A DNA stretch of 64,000 nucleotides. Origin: Streptomyces flaveus (GTDB lineage: Bacteria > Actinomycetota > Actinomycetes > Streptomycetales > Streptomycetaceae). Below, piece after piece: positions 41,356 through 49,491 of the stretch; positions within the stretch are counted from its first letter, which is position 1; each line of letters begins with the position of its first letter. A program made the translations under genes and the position numbers. Location: the NCBI RefSeq assembly GCF_014647675.1, contig NZ_BMPQ01000028.1, positions 53,689 through 117,688 of the forward strand, given 5' to 3'. Below the pieces are notes generated by a model, which did no database searches, had not been told where the DNA came from, and saw nothing but the letters and a program-made list of their open reading frames with translations.

Positions 41356-42428
41356 CCGACCGTGTTCCCCCACAGCTTCGGGTCGTCGACGTTCTCCTTG
41401 GTGACCAGCGGCGCGGGTAGCTGGTCCTCGAGGATGCCGCTGGGCAGCTTGACGATCGTGGAGCCGTGGTCGGTCGGACCCGGCTTGAACGTCTTCCCCT
41501 GCATCGCCTGCTTGATGTAGTACATGCCGTACTTGGCGTACAGGTCGGCGGGCTGCGACACGGTCGCGTCGATCTCGCCCTTGCGGATGGCTTCGTACTC
41601 CTGCGGGATGCCGTCGTTCGAGACGATCGAGATGTGACCCTTCTCGCCGGCCTTCTTCAGCATCCCCTTGGACTTGAGGGTCTGCAGCGTCGGCGCGAGG
41701 TAGACGCCGCCCGCCTGCATGTAGATGCCCTTGATGTCGGGGTTGGCGTTCAGCAGGGTGTCGAGCTTGGAGGCCGCGGCGTCGGACTCCCACTTGGCGG
41801 GGATCTCCAGGACCTTCAGCTTCGGGTAGTTCTTCTTGACGCAGGAGCGGAACGCCTCGGAGCGGTCTCGGCCGTTGACCGAGGCGAGGTCGCCCATGAT
41901 CTGCACGACCTTGCCGGAGGGGATCTGCTTGCCGAGGTACTCGCAGGCCTTCTCGCCGTACGCGACGTTGTTGGCGCGTACGACCATCGCGACCTTGCCC
42001 TTCTCGGGCGCCACGTCGACGGCGACCACGGGCACGCCCTTGCGCTCGGCCTGGTCGAGCCCGGCGGAGATCGCGGCGCTGTCCAGGGGGGCCACGACGA
42101 GGCCCTTCACGCCCTGGTTGAGCTGGTTGTTGATGTCGGTGATCTGCTGCGAGGGGTCACTGTTGGAGTTGACGGTCTTGAGGGCGTCCACGTCCTCGGA
42201 CTTCGCCATCTTCGGCACGTAGTCGTTGTACGACTGCCAGAACGGCGAGGTCAGCAGGGGCAGGATCACCCCGACCTTGCCTTCGCCGCCGCCCTCGCCA
42301 CCGGAGGCGACGCTGTCCTCGGTGCTGCCGCATGCTGCGAGCACGAGGCCGGCGCAGGTCGCCGCAGCCGCCGCTCGCAGGGGGGTCCGCCTCTTCCGCA
42401 GTCTTGTACCGGCTGTCTGTCGGCTCAT
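41352..42428 (-). CDS. Sugar-binding lipoprotein of ABC transporter (PF13407 type)
   Basis: A 358-residue substrate-binding protein. The signal peptide ends in LVLAACGST, a lipobox, so it is tethered outside the membrane. The mature part has the periplasmic-binding-protein pattern: VGVILPLLTSPFWQSYND, QGVKGLVVAPLDSAAI, GVPVVAVDVAP and ATVSQPADLYAKYG. ATG 42428 follows GAGGAG with 7 bases between; ATG 42443 lacks this. It is the first gene of the transport-catabolism block and lies downstream of the GntR-type palindrome. The ligand is inferred to be the sugar broken down by the following genes. Confidence 0.92.
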   Translation of the reverse strand: MSRQTAGTRLRKRRTPLRAAAAATCAGLVLAACGSTEDSVASGGEGGGEGKVGVILPLLTSPFWQSYNDYVPKMAKSEDVDALKTVNSNSDPSQQITDINNQLNQGVKGLVVAPLDSAAISAGLDQAERKGVPVVAVDVAPEKGKVAMVVRANNVAYGEKACEYLGKQIPSGKVVQIMGDLASVNGRDRSEAFRSCVKKNYPKLKVLEIPAKWESDAAASKLDTLLNANPDIKGIYMQAGGVYLAPTLQTLKSKGMLKKAGEKGHISIVSNDGIPQEYEAIRKGEIDATVSQPADLYAKYGMYYIKQAMQGKTFKPGPTDHGSTIVKLPSGILEDQLPAPLVTKENVDDPKLWGNTVG

Positions 42429-42475
42429 CCGTCGGCTCCTCATCGAGCGAGATCAAGCAAGTGCACGCATATTTA

Positions 42476-42485
42476 TCAGACCACT
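42476..42485. promoter_or_regulatory. GntR operator half-site
   Basis: TCAGACCACT at 42476-42485 equals the right half of the full palindrome at 42534-42548 and lies 48 bases before the binding-protein start. It may be a second, weaker contact for the GntR regulator. Confidence 0.5.
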
Positions 42486-42533
42486 TCCCCCTGACAACAC
42501 CCTCAGGCATCAAAATCTCGCCGTTTTGAGCGT

Positions 42534-42548
42534 AGTGGTCAGACCACT
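42534..42548. promoter_or_regulatory. Perfect FadR-type GntR operator palindrome
   Basis: AGTGGTC-A-GACCACT is a perfect 7-base-arm palindrome and contains the TGGT-N3-ACCA core typical of FadR-subfamily GntR regulators. It lies between the divergent GntR gene (start 42593) and sugar ABC operon (start 42428), so one regulator could control both. Confidence 0.8.
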
Positions 42549-42592
42549 GAGCTGATTAGACTGCGGGCGCACCCGGCGACAGGAGGAGTGGC

Positions 42593-43315
42593 GTGGACGA
42601 GGCCCTGCCCAGGCAGACGGAGCCCGCACCACAGAAGGGCACCGTGACGCAGCGCGCCATCGAGCAGATCAAGGCGATGATCGGCGAGGGACGCCTTGAA
42701 CCGGGTGCGCGACTGCCGACCGAACGTGAGCTGGCGGTCCAGCTGGGCATCTCGCGCAGCTCGATGCGTGAGGCGATCCGCGCGCTGACCGTCCTGGGTG
42801 TACTGGAGGCCCGGCACGGGTCGGGTATCTACGTCACGCAGCTGGAGGCCGGGGATCTGCTGGAGACCTTCGGTGTGGTCGCCGATCTCTCCCGCGGCCC
42901 CCAGCTCGTGGAGCTGCTCGAGGTGCGGCGGATCCTGGAGTCGACGGCAACCGCGCTGGCCGCCGCGCGGATCACCCCCGGTGAACTCGCCGAGGTCGAG
43001 AAGCACTTGGCGGCCATGCACGCGACGGACGACCCGGAGGAGATCCTCTCCCACGACCTGGCGTTCCACCGCGCGATCGTGGCGGCGGCGGGCAACGACA
43101 CGATGGCGGCGATCCTGGAGGGTCTGTCCTCGCGTACGTTCCGCGCCCGGGTCTGGCGGGGCTATCAGGAGGAGGGCGCCTTCGCGCGCACCCGCCGCGA
43201 GCACGCGGCCATCCATCGCGCGCTGGTCGCCCATGATCCGGAGGCGGCCCGGGCTGCTGCCGCCGCGCATGTGGGCGAGGTGGAGGAGTGGCTGCGGACC
43301 CAGCTCAGACAGTGA
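42593..43315 (+). CDS. GntR-family regulator, FadR subfamily
   Basis: A 240-residue regulator: winged helix at residues about 17-83 (GARLPTERELAVQLGISRSS, VLEARHGSGIYV) and an FCD effector domain from about 95 (EVRRILESTATALA, LSHDLAFHRAIVAAAGN, HAAIHRALVAHDPEAA). The His/Asp residues that bind metal and an acid ligand in FCD domains are present. GTG 42593 has AGGAGG six bases upstream. It is divergent from the fucose-type operon and presumably represses it until the sugar acid appears. Confidence 0.93.
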   Translation: MDEALPRQTEPAPQKGTVTQRAIEQIKAMIGEGRLEPGARLPTERELAVQLGISRSSMREAIRALTVLGVLEARHGSGIYVTQLEAGDLLETFGVVADLSRGPQLVELLEVRRILESTATALAAARITPGELAEVEKHLAAMHATDDPEEILSHDLAFHRAIVAAAGNDTMAAILEGLSSRTFRARVWRGYQEEGAFARTRREHAAIHRALVAHDPEAARAAAAAHVGEVEEWLRTQLRQ

Positions 43316-43348
43316 GCGTCACGGGGGAGGAAAATCTGTTCGCTTCAT

Positions 43349-43360
43349 TTGAGCACTCAA
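43349..43360. promoter_or_regulatory. Candidate MarR operator
   Basis: TTGAG-CA-CTCAA is a 12-bp palindrome 26 bases before the MarR start, resembling the AT-rich palindromes MarR proteins use for autoregulation. Support is by symmetry and place only. Confidence 0.5.
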
Positions 43361-43386
43361 GTGGATCGACGCGATAGAAAGGACTC

Positions 43387-43917
43387 ATGCCCGAGCCTGA
43401 GGCACCCGTGCTGGGTGGGGATGACGTCGATGCGGTGACCCGCGCGGTGCTGACCGCGTCGCGGTTGCTGGTCGCGGTGTCCGCCCGCTCACTGTCCGTG
43501 GTCGAAGAGCGGGTGACGCTCCCTCAGTTCCGGATGCTGGTGGTGCTGTCGACGAGGGGCGCCACCAAGCTGGTCGCCCTGGCCGAACTGCTCCATGTGG
43601 CGCCGTCGACGGCCATGCGCATGGTGGACCGGCTGATCGCGGCCGGTCTCGCCGACCGGCAGACCAATCCCGCCGACCGCCGGGAGACACTGCTGCGGCT
43701 GACCGGCGAGGGCCGGCACACGGTGCGGGAGGTCATGGCCCGGCGCCGCGCCGACCTCGCCGAGATCGTCAAACGGCTCGACCCCGGGCAGCGGGTGGAG
43801 CTCATCGAGGCGCTCACCGCCTTCAACGAGGCCGGCGGAGAACCTCCCGCCCCGGCGGACGATCCCGAGTATCATCCGCTGGGCTGGGCGGACGCCGAGC
43901 TGGAACGCGGAGCCTGA
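43387..43917 (+). CDS. MarR-family transcriptional regulator
   Basis: A 176-residue winged-helix regulator. The MarR core is LPQFRMLVVLSTRGATKLVA, LLHVAPSTAMRMVDRLIAAG and the wing RQTNPADRRETLLRLTGEG. The Cys residues used by oxidant-sensing members are absent. ATG 43387 has AAAGGA upstream. It stands alone: the GntR gene ends 71 bases before it, and the DUF4142 gene converges from the right. Target genes are unknown apart from likely autoregulation. Confidence 0.9.
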   Translation: MPEPEAPVLGGDDVDAVTRAVLTASRLLVAVSARSLSVVEERVTLPQFRMLVVLSTRGATKLVALAELLHVAPSTAMRMVDRLIAAGLADRQTNPADRRETLLRLTGEGRHTVREVMARRRADLAEIVKRLDPGQRVELIEALTAFNEAGGEPPAPADDPEYHPLGWADAELERGA

Positions 43918-43997
43918 ACTCCGCACCGCTGATGTGCCGCTGATATGCGGCCGGTGTGCGGCCGCCCTCGTACGGGCCGAGGGCGGGCCGACAACCG

Positions 43998-44768
43998 TCA
44001 CCCACCCAACGCCGGGTTGGACGTCGAGTTGACCGACGACCCGGGGGTCGGCGGGCCGGGCGTCTTGATGTTCAGGTCCGGACGCGGCTTGAGGACCAGG
44101 ACCGGCGATCCCGGCGCGGGCGGGGGCGGAGTGGTGTTGTCCTTGGGCAGCTTCGGCGGGGCAGTCTGCTGGAAGTTGTTCTGCTCGAAGTTCACCAGCT
44201 CGGTCTTCTCCAGAATCGTCATGTGGTCGAGGACCGTGGCATTGGCCAGGTCGGCGAGCTGACGAATCATGCTGTTCTGGGTGGAGGCGCGGATCTTGGC
44301 GATGACCGGGAAGATCTGACCGTGCGTGACGCGCATGATACTGACCGCGGTGGAGTCGAACTGCTTGCCGCTGCTCCCGTCCACGGTCGCCACGAACTGC
44401 TGCTGCTGCGGGGACGCTTGGTTGGGCAGCGTGATGCCCAGCTCCGGGGCGATCTGACGGCACATCACGTCGAGGTTGCCGTGCCCGACGACCAGATGCT
44501 TGCCCGCCTCCTTCATCGCCGGGGTCGTGCCTCGCTCCATGGCCAACTCGCCCAGGGGGTACTCCCACAGGCCTGCCGCGCGCACCTTCACCACGAAGTC
44601 GCGGTCTGCCTCGGTTATCGGCCCGTAGCGGGTGTTGGCGATGACACGCTCCTGGTTCGCGGACGTGTTCTCGAGTCCCAGCATCGCCGGGTAGGCGAGT
44701 GCGGCGATCGTCATCGTCATGCCGCCGACCACGAAGACAGTTCCCGCTATGTTTCGTGATATGCGCAT
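43998..44768 (-). CDS. Secreted or membrane-anchored DUF4142 protein
   Basis: A 256-residue protein with an N-terminal hydrophobic segment (IAGTVFVVGGMTMTIAALAY), then an all-helical DUF4142-type domain (ITEADRDFVVKVRAAGLWEY, MKEAGKHLVVGHGNLD, THGQIFPVIAKIRA) with a Gln-rich loop SPQQQQFVAT. The final 45 residues are Pro/Asn-rich (PPKLPKDNTTPPPPAPG) and probably disordered in the cell wall. AGGAGG is five bases before the ATG at 44768. The function of DUF4142 is not known. Confidence 0.85.
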   Translation of the reverse strand: MRISRNIAGTVFVVGGMTMTIAALAYPAMLGLENTSANQERVIANTRYGPITEADRDFVVKVRAAGLWEYPLGELAMERGTTPAMKEAGKHLVVGHGNLDVMCRQIAPELGITLPNQASPQQQQFVATVDGSSGKQFDSTAVSIMRVTHGQIFPVIAKIRASTQNSMIRQLADLANATVLDHMTILEKTELVNFEQNNFQQTAPPKLPKDNTTPPPPAPGSPVLVLKPRPDLNIKTPGPPTPGSSVNSTSNPALGG

Positions 44769-45183
44769 ACATCCTCCTGGCGTGACTGGCGCTGACGCCA
44801 GAAGGTACGGACGAACCAGGTGCGGCGATCATTGCACCCGGTAAATTTTGCCGTCCGCCGTGTGATTCGTACCACACGCGTTTAAGACCTATGAGCGATA
44901 CAGCGCGAACCCGCACGATACGCATGGCCCCGCGCGACGGCGTAATCCGCAGCCCCGGCGCCGCCCACCGCCAAGTGCCGCAGCCGTGAGCGTCAATGAC
45001 GCCCCCTCCACCTGCCGACAGCACCGAGTTCCGGAAGCAGCCGCAGGTCAACTGCTCGACACCGTGGGCGGTCCAGGGCCTCCAGCCCCTCGACGTGAAG
45101 CCCCGTCCCGGGCACAGTGCTCCTCATACCAGTGAGTAAGTTCACGCGTCACCCGTACTTCTGACCACCGACAAGGAGCCCCC
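44769..45183. other. 415-base divergent intergenic region
   Basis: The region lies between the DUF4142 gene (minus) and the amidase gene (plus). An AT-rich patch GGTAAATTTTGCC (44841-44853) is the most promoter-like feature. I see no gene with a credible start in it. Confidence 0.45.
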
Positions 45184-46527
45184 GTGACCACCTGGGCCGG
45201 CCGGACCGCCACCGAAATCGCCGCAGCCGTACGCGAGAAGCGGGCCACTCCCCGTGAGGTGGTGGCCGAGCATCTCGCGCGGATCGAGTTGCTCGACGTC
45301 CGCGTGGGCGCCTTCCGTCAACTGCGCGCGACGGCGGCACTCGCCGAGGCCGACGAGGTGGCGGCCCGCGCCGATCTGGCCGAACTCCCCCTGGCGGGCG
45401 TGCCGGTGGCGGTCAAGGACAACCTGGCCGTACGCGGCGAGTCCACCCGCCTCGGTTCCGCCGCGACTGACGAGACTCCGGCCGACCACGACCATGTCAC
45501 GGTGGCCCGGCTGCGTGCGGCGGGCGCGGTCGTCGTGGGCCTGACGAACGTGCCGGAACTCTGCGTCTTCGGCACCACGGAGGGCGTGCACGGCACCGCC
45601 CGCAACCCCTGGGACACCACGCGCACGGCGGGCGGCTCGTCCGGCGGCAGCGCGGCCGCGGTCGCCGCCGCGATGGTGCCGCTCGCGCTGGGCAACGACG
45701 GCATGGGCTCGCTTCGGATACCGGCCGCCAACTGCGGGCTGATAGGCCTCAAGCCGGGCTTCGGCACGGTCCCGGCGGGCATCGGCCACGGCGACTGGTT
45801 CGGCATGTCGGAGAACGGTCCGCTGGCGACCACGGTCGAGGACGCCCGGCTGATGTTCTCAGTCCTGGCCGCCACCGAGGTCGTACGCACGGCCGAGCCC
45901 GTCACGCGCACCGTCGCCGTCTCCGTACGCAGCCCACTGGTCGGCGTCACGGTCAGCCGCCCCTACGCGACCGCGGCCAGAGAGGCGGCTCAACTGCTGG
46001 CCGAGGCGGGTCATCGGGTACGGCGTGCCGACCCGCCGTACCCCCTGTGGCTGGGCACGACCTCGCTCGCGCACTGGACGGCGGGGACGGCGGTGGACGC
46101 GGCAGGCCTCGACCCGCGGCAGCTCACGCGACGGACGCGCGTGCACGCGGCTGTGGGGCGCCGCTTCGTGGCCTCGGTGCGCGAGGGCGCGCGCAGGGAG
46201 CAGTTGCGCACACGCATGGAGCCGTTCTTCGCGGAGCACGATGTACTGCTCACTCCGGCTCTCGCCCGGCGGGGGCCCGCCGCCGCGGACTGGCACGAGC
46301 GCGGCTGGCTGCGCAATCTGCTGGCCAACACGAACTACTCGCCGCTGACTCCGCCGTGGAACCTGACGGGCTGGCCCGCGATGGCGGTGCCGTTCGGAAC
46401 CCTGCCGTCGGGTGCCCCGTGCGCCGTACAGCTGGTGGGGCGGCCCGGCTCGGAGACCGAACTCCTGGAGCTGGCAGGGCAGTTGGAGGAGCTGCGGCCG
46501 TGGCGGCGTACGGCGCCGCTGGCGTAG
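45184..46527 (+). CDS. Amidase signature family hydrolase
   Basis: A 447-residue amidase. The Ser-cisSer-Lys triad is visible: Lys in VPVAVKDNLAV, cis-Ser in TAGGSSGGSAAAVAAAM, and the nucleophile in GNDGMGSLRIPAANCG. The Gly-Ser-rich signature has a MGS where GGS is more common. Total length and C-terminal NLTGWPAMAVPFG fit the family. GTG 45184 has AAGGAG six bases upstream. The substrate is unknown; no transporter or nitrilase gene is adjacent. Confidence 0.9.
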   Translation: MTTWAGRTATEIAAAVREKRATPREVVAEHLARIELLDVRVGAFRQLRATAALAEADEVAARADLAELPLAGVPVAVKDNLAVRGESTRLGSAATDETPADHDHVTVARLRAAGAVVVGLTNVPELCVFGTTEGVHGTARNPWDTTRTAGGSSGGSAAAVAAAMVPLALGNDGMGSLRIPAANCGLIGLKPGFGTVPAGIGHGDWFGMSENGPLATTVEDARLMFSVLAATEVVRTAEPVTRTVAVSVRSPLVGVTVSRPYATAAREAAQLLAEAGHRVRRADPPYPLWLGTTSLAHWTAGTAVDAAGLDPRQLTRRTRVHAAVGRRFVASVREGARREQLRTRMEPFFAEHDVLLTPALARRGPAAADWHERGWLRNLLANTNYSPLTPPWNLTGWPAMAVPFGTLPSGAPCAVQLVGRPGSETELLELAGQLEELRPWRRTAPLA

Positions 46528-46594
46528 CTCCCCAATAGAAGGGGGCACCGTAAACGGCTTGCTGCGACCGTCGCCCGCCGCTCAGGACGACGCC

Positions 46595-46864
46595 ATGCCC
46601 GCCTTCGCCGCCGATGACGGAACCGAACTCGCCTATCACGTCATGGGCGAGGGCGAACCGCTGCTCTACACGGCCGTGCACCCCGAGCGTGTACGGACCC
46701 TCACCCTGATCACCGCCCACGCCCTCGGCATCGGCTTCACCGAGGAGCACCGGCGGGAGGCCGCGGCCCTGCGCTCGGCCGAGCCGTGGTTCGCGGCCAC
46801 CCGCGACTCCTTCGAAGCCTGCTTGGCCGGTACCGCGACCGACGCCATCGCCTCCGGCGGTTGA
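46595..46864 (+). pseudogene. Decayed alpha/beta hydrolase
   Basis: The frame from ATG 46595 reads MPAFAADDGTELAYHVMGEG, the normal N-terminus of a small alpha/beta-hydrolase. After EPLL it jumps straight to YTAVHPERVRTLTLITA, which in intact proteins lies about 80 residues later, so the nucleophile region is deleted. The frame then ends at 46864 after 89 residues, well short of a full hydrolase with its catalytic His. It sits directly beside repeat copy B, which may have been involved in the loss. Confidence 0.65.
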
Positions 46865-46920
46865 GCGGGGGCGCCTACCGGGAGGGTGGGTTCTGTTCAC
46901 GGGCGAGTGCGGGTTGAGTG

Positions 46921-47237
46921 TGGCTGGTCGCGCAGTTCCCCGCGCCCCTGAAAAGCCTGCGACTTCCCGCGCCCAAAAACCCCGCCCCGAACGAGCCCGC
47001 ACTCCCAAAAGCCCGTGCCCGGGAAAGCTCGCACCCCAACGCGCCGTCACTTGCCCTCCGGCGGGAGGGGTCGTGGGCCGGTGCGTCGTATGCCCATCGC
47101 TTAGCTCCGGTCTCGGAGAACCCGCACCCTGTACCAGCCCAGGGCCGTATGCCCGCCCTGCGACGGGCTGACGCACCGGCCCACGACCCCGCACCCCCCA
47201 CCCACCCAAGGGGCGCGGGGAACGGCGCGACCAGCCA
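46921..47237. repeat. Dispersed inverted-repeat element, copy B (about 317 bp)
   Basis: Same family as 6584-6893 but in the opposite orientation. Terminal repeats are 46921-46948 (identical to copy A's left arm) and 47210-47237 (one mismatch, AACG for AACT). The interior keeps the second inverted repeat (GACGCACCGGCCCACG near 47171-47186 and GTGGGCCGGTGCGTC near 47074-47088). It fills the space between the decayed hydrolase and the GNAT gene. Confidence 0.85.
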
Positions 47238-47278
47238 CCCACACACCCGCAGCCAAAAACCGCAGAACCAGCGGAGCG

Positions 47279-47761
47279 CTAAAGCGCCCGGTACATGATG
47301 TGCAGCCCCACCAGCCCGTGCCTCGGATGTTCATACGCCTCCGGAACGGTGCCCAGGATGGTGAAGCCGAGTGACGTCCACAAGCGCACGGCGGGGTTCG
47401 TCTCCACGACGGCGTTGAACACCATGCCCCGGTACCCCTCGGCCTTCGCCGCGGTCAGGACATGTTCGGCGAGGCGGCGGCCGATGCCGCGGCTCGCGTG
47501 GTCCGGGTCGACCATGAAACCGGCGTTGGCGATACGGGCCGCGGGGCCGCCGTAGTTGGGCGTGACGTAGGCCGAGCCGACGACCGCTCCGGTGGCGTCC
47601 TCGGCGACGTACACGCGCTTGCCCGGTGCCATCCACAGGGCGCGGGCGTCCTCTTCGGAGGTGGCCGGGTCCCAGGCGTAGGTCTCGGCGGCGGCGACGA
47701 TGCGGTGCCAGAAAGGCCAGATCCGCGGCCAGTCGTCGGCCGCGGCTTCTCTGATCAGCAT
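47279..47761 (-). CDS. GNAT-family N-acetyltransferase
   Basis: A 160-residue single-domain acetyltransferase. The N-terminus is MLIREAAADDWPRIWPFW, and the acetyl-CoA loop is VDPDHASRGIGRRLAEHVL with the Q/RxxGxG/A pattern. The late strand MVFNAVVETNPAVRLWTSLG is typical of the phosphinothricin-acetyltransferase-like branch. The substrate is unknown. It lies 59 bases downstream of the 58-residue small gene on the same strand, and the two could be cotranscribed. Confidence 0.9.
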   Translation of the reverse strand: MLIREAAADDWPRIWPFWHRIVAAAETYAWDPATSEEDARALWMAPGKRVYVAEDATGAVVGSAYVTPNYGGPAARIANAGFMVDPDHASRGIGRRLAEHVLTAAKAEGYRGMVFNAVVETNPAVRLWTSLGFTILGTVPEAYEHPRHGLVGLHIMYRAL

Positions 47762-47820
47762 GGGCGTGAGTCTGGCACGCCCATGCCGTCAGCAATCGCG
47801 CTGTTTCCTCGGTGAACGTC

Positions 47821-47997
47821 TCAGTCCACGCTGGGCAGGATGTGCGGCTCCGCCAGGTCGTCCTCGTAACCCGCCAGGCGAATCGGGGCGGACCTGGACC
47901 ACACATCGAGACTGCCGAGCGCCTCCTCGGGCCCGCTGCCTCCGCGCTCCGTGCGTTCCTTGGGGCGCTGATCGCTGTTCTTCGTCTCCGGTGTCAC
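47821..47997 (-). CDS. Small 58-residue protein of unknown function
   Basis: GTG 47997 has a strong AAGGAG six bases upstream and opens a 58-codon frame ending in TGA at 47821. The N-terminal half is charged (MTPETKNSDQRPKERTERGG) and the C-terminal half is compact and aromatic/acidic: LDVWSRSAPIRLAGYEDD, ending PHILPSVD. There is no signal peptide or membrane span. The leader-plus-conserved-tail shape is compatible with a peptide precursor, but no modification enzyme is adjacent, so this is only a possibility. It precedes the GNAT gene. Confidence 0.7.
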   Translation of the reverse strand: MTPETKNSDQRPKERTERGGSGPEEALGSLDVWSRSAPIRLAGYEDDLAEPHILPSVD

Positions 47998-48402
47998 CGC
48001 GCACTCCTTATGTGTCGGATCACCCTCGGGACAGGCAGGGCCGGTCTACTACCGGTCGCCTGACGCCCGATCGGGTCTGGATTACAGGCAGTACGGACGC
48101 GGTGGCGCCGGTAACTCAAGTGAGAGCAGGCCGTGGTGACCGGCTTGTCCCGGGACGGACCATGGGTGTGGGTGGGACCCAATTATGCTGTCCGTTCCGG
48201 TACAGGGTACACAGATGAGCGGAGGTCCGCTCGATGGGGCTGAAAACTCGAGGTAACTGTTTAGAGTCGTTCCGCGACAAACCGGACTTTGAGCCCACTG
48301 GCCTCCCTTGGTTCTCCACTGGTTGTCCACAGGCACGGAGCCAGTCGTCCGGCCCTGTGCCAACATGATCAAACGCGCCACTTTTACGCGAAGGAGCCCG
48401 AC
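47998..48402. other. Divergent intergenic region before the mycothiol dehydrogenase gene
   Basis: These 405 bases hold the promoters of the 58-residue gene (minus) and the dehydrogenase gene (plus). A single DnaA-box-like TTGTCCACA lies at 48323-48331. A 13-codon frame at about 48216-48257 is unlikely to be a gene. Confidence 0.4.
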
Positions 48403-49491
48403 ATGGCCGCCCAGCAGGTACGGGGTGTCATCGCCCCCGGTAAGAACGAGCCGGTTGAGGTCCGCACGATCCTGATCCCGGATCCGGGTCCGGGCGAGGC
48501 CGTGGTCCAGGTGCAGGCCTGCGGGGTCTGCCACACGGACCTGCACTACAAGCAGGGCGGAATCAGCGACGAGTATCCGTTCCTGCTCGGCCACGAGGCC
48601 GCCGGGATCGTGGAGTCGGTCGGCGAGGGCGTGACCGAGGTGGCGCCAGGCGACTTCGTGATCCTCAACTGGCGTGCGGTGTGCGGCCGTTGCCGGGCCT
48701 GTCTGCGCGGGCGGCCCTGGTACTGCTTCGACACGCACAACGCCAAGCAGAAGATGACCCTGGAGGACGGCACGGAGCTCTCGCCCGCCCTGGGGATCGG
48801 CGCGTTCGCGGACAAGACCCTGGTCGCGGCCGGGCAGTGCACGAAGGTGGATCCGGCCGTGTCCCCCGCTATCGCGGGTCTGCTCGGCTGCGGAGTGATG
48901 GCCGGGATCGGCGCGGCCATCAACACCGGTTCGGTGACACGTGGCGACTCGGTGGCCGTCATCGGCTGCGGCGGCGTGGGCGACGCGGCGATCGCCGGGG
49001 CCCAGCTGGCCGGCGCGGCGCGCATCATCGCCGTCGACATCGACGACAAAAAGCTGGCCACGGCCCGGACGATGGGCGCCACTCACACGGTGAACTCGAA
49101 GGAGACCGACCCGGTCGAAGCCATCCGCGAGTTGACCGGCGGCTTCGGGGCGGACGTGGTCATCGAGGCGGTGGGCCGTCCGGAGACGTACAAGCAGGCG
49201 TTCTACGCCCGCGATCTGGCGGGCACGGTGGTCCTGGTCGGCGTCCCCACACCGGACATGAAGCTGGAGTTGCCGCTGCTGGACGTCTTCGGCCGGGGCG
49301 GGGCGCTCAAGTCGTCCTGGTACGGGGACTGTCTGCCCTCGCGTGACTTCCCGATGCTGGTCGATCTGCACCAGCAGGGGCGTCTGGACCTGGCGGCGTT
49401 CGTCACCGAGACGATCGAGCTGGGCGCGGTGGAGCAGGCCTTCGACCGGATGCACCAGGGCGACGTGCTGCGTTCGGTGGTGGTGCTGTGA
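48403..49491 (+). CDS. mscR: S-(hydroxymethyl)mycothiol dehydrogenase (mycothiol-dependent formaldehyde dehydrogenase)
   Basis: A 362-residue zinc alcohol dehydrogenase of class III type adapted to mycothiol. Catalytic zinc ligands include Cys40 (QACGVCHTD) and His64-Glu65 (LLGHEAAG); the structural zinc cysteines are 94, 97, 100 and 108 (CGRCRACLRGRPWYC). The NAD loop is VIGCGGVGDAAIAG. The full length and the ALKSSWYGDCLPSRDFP segment match MscR. It oxidises the formaldehyde-mycothiol adduct and may also reduce S-nitrosomycothiol. ATG 48403 follows AAGGAG. The metallo-beta-lactamase gene follows with overlap. Confidence 0.92.
   Translation: MAAQQVRGVIAPGKNEPVEVRTILIPDPGPGEAVVQVQACGVCHTDLHYKQGGISDEYPFLLGHEAAGIVESVGEGVTEVAPGDFVILNWRAVCGRCRACLRGRPWYCFDTHNAKQKMTLEDGTELSPALGIGAFADKTLVAAGQCTKVDPAVSPAIAGLLGCGVMAGIGAAINTGSVTRGDSVAVIGCGGVGDAAIAGAQLAGAARIIAVDIDDKKLATARTMGATHTVNSKETDPVEAIRELTGGFGADVVIEAVGRPETYKQAFYARDLAGTVVLVGVPTPDMKLELPLLDVFGRGGALKSSWYGDCLPSRDFPMLVDLHQQGRLDLAAFVTETIELGAVEQAFDRMHQGDVLRSVVVL

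Noticed and set aside
47821..47840. FxSxx-COOH RiPP precursor signature in the 58-residue protein
   Set aside because: The tail ends LPSVD, with Ser in the right place but Leu in place of the required Phe, and no radical SAM gene is near.
48323..48331. DnaA-box-like TTGTCCACA
   Set aside because: Only a single match; an origin would need a cluster of boxes beside dnaA/dnaN, which are absent.
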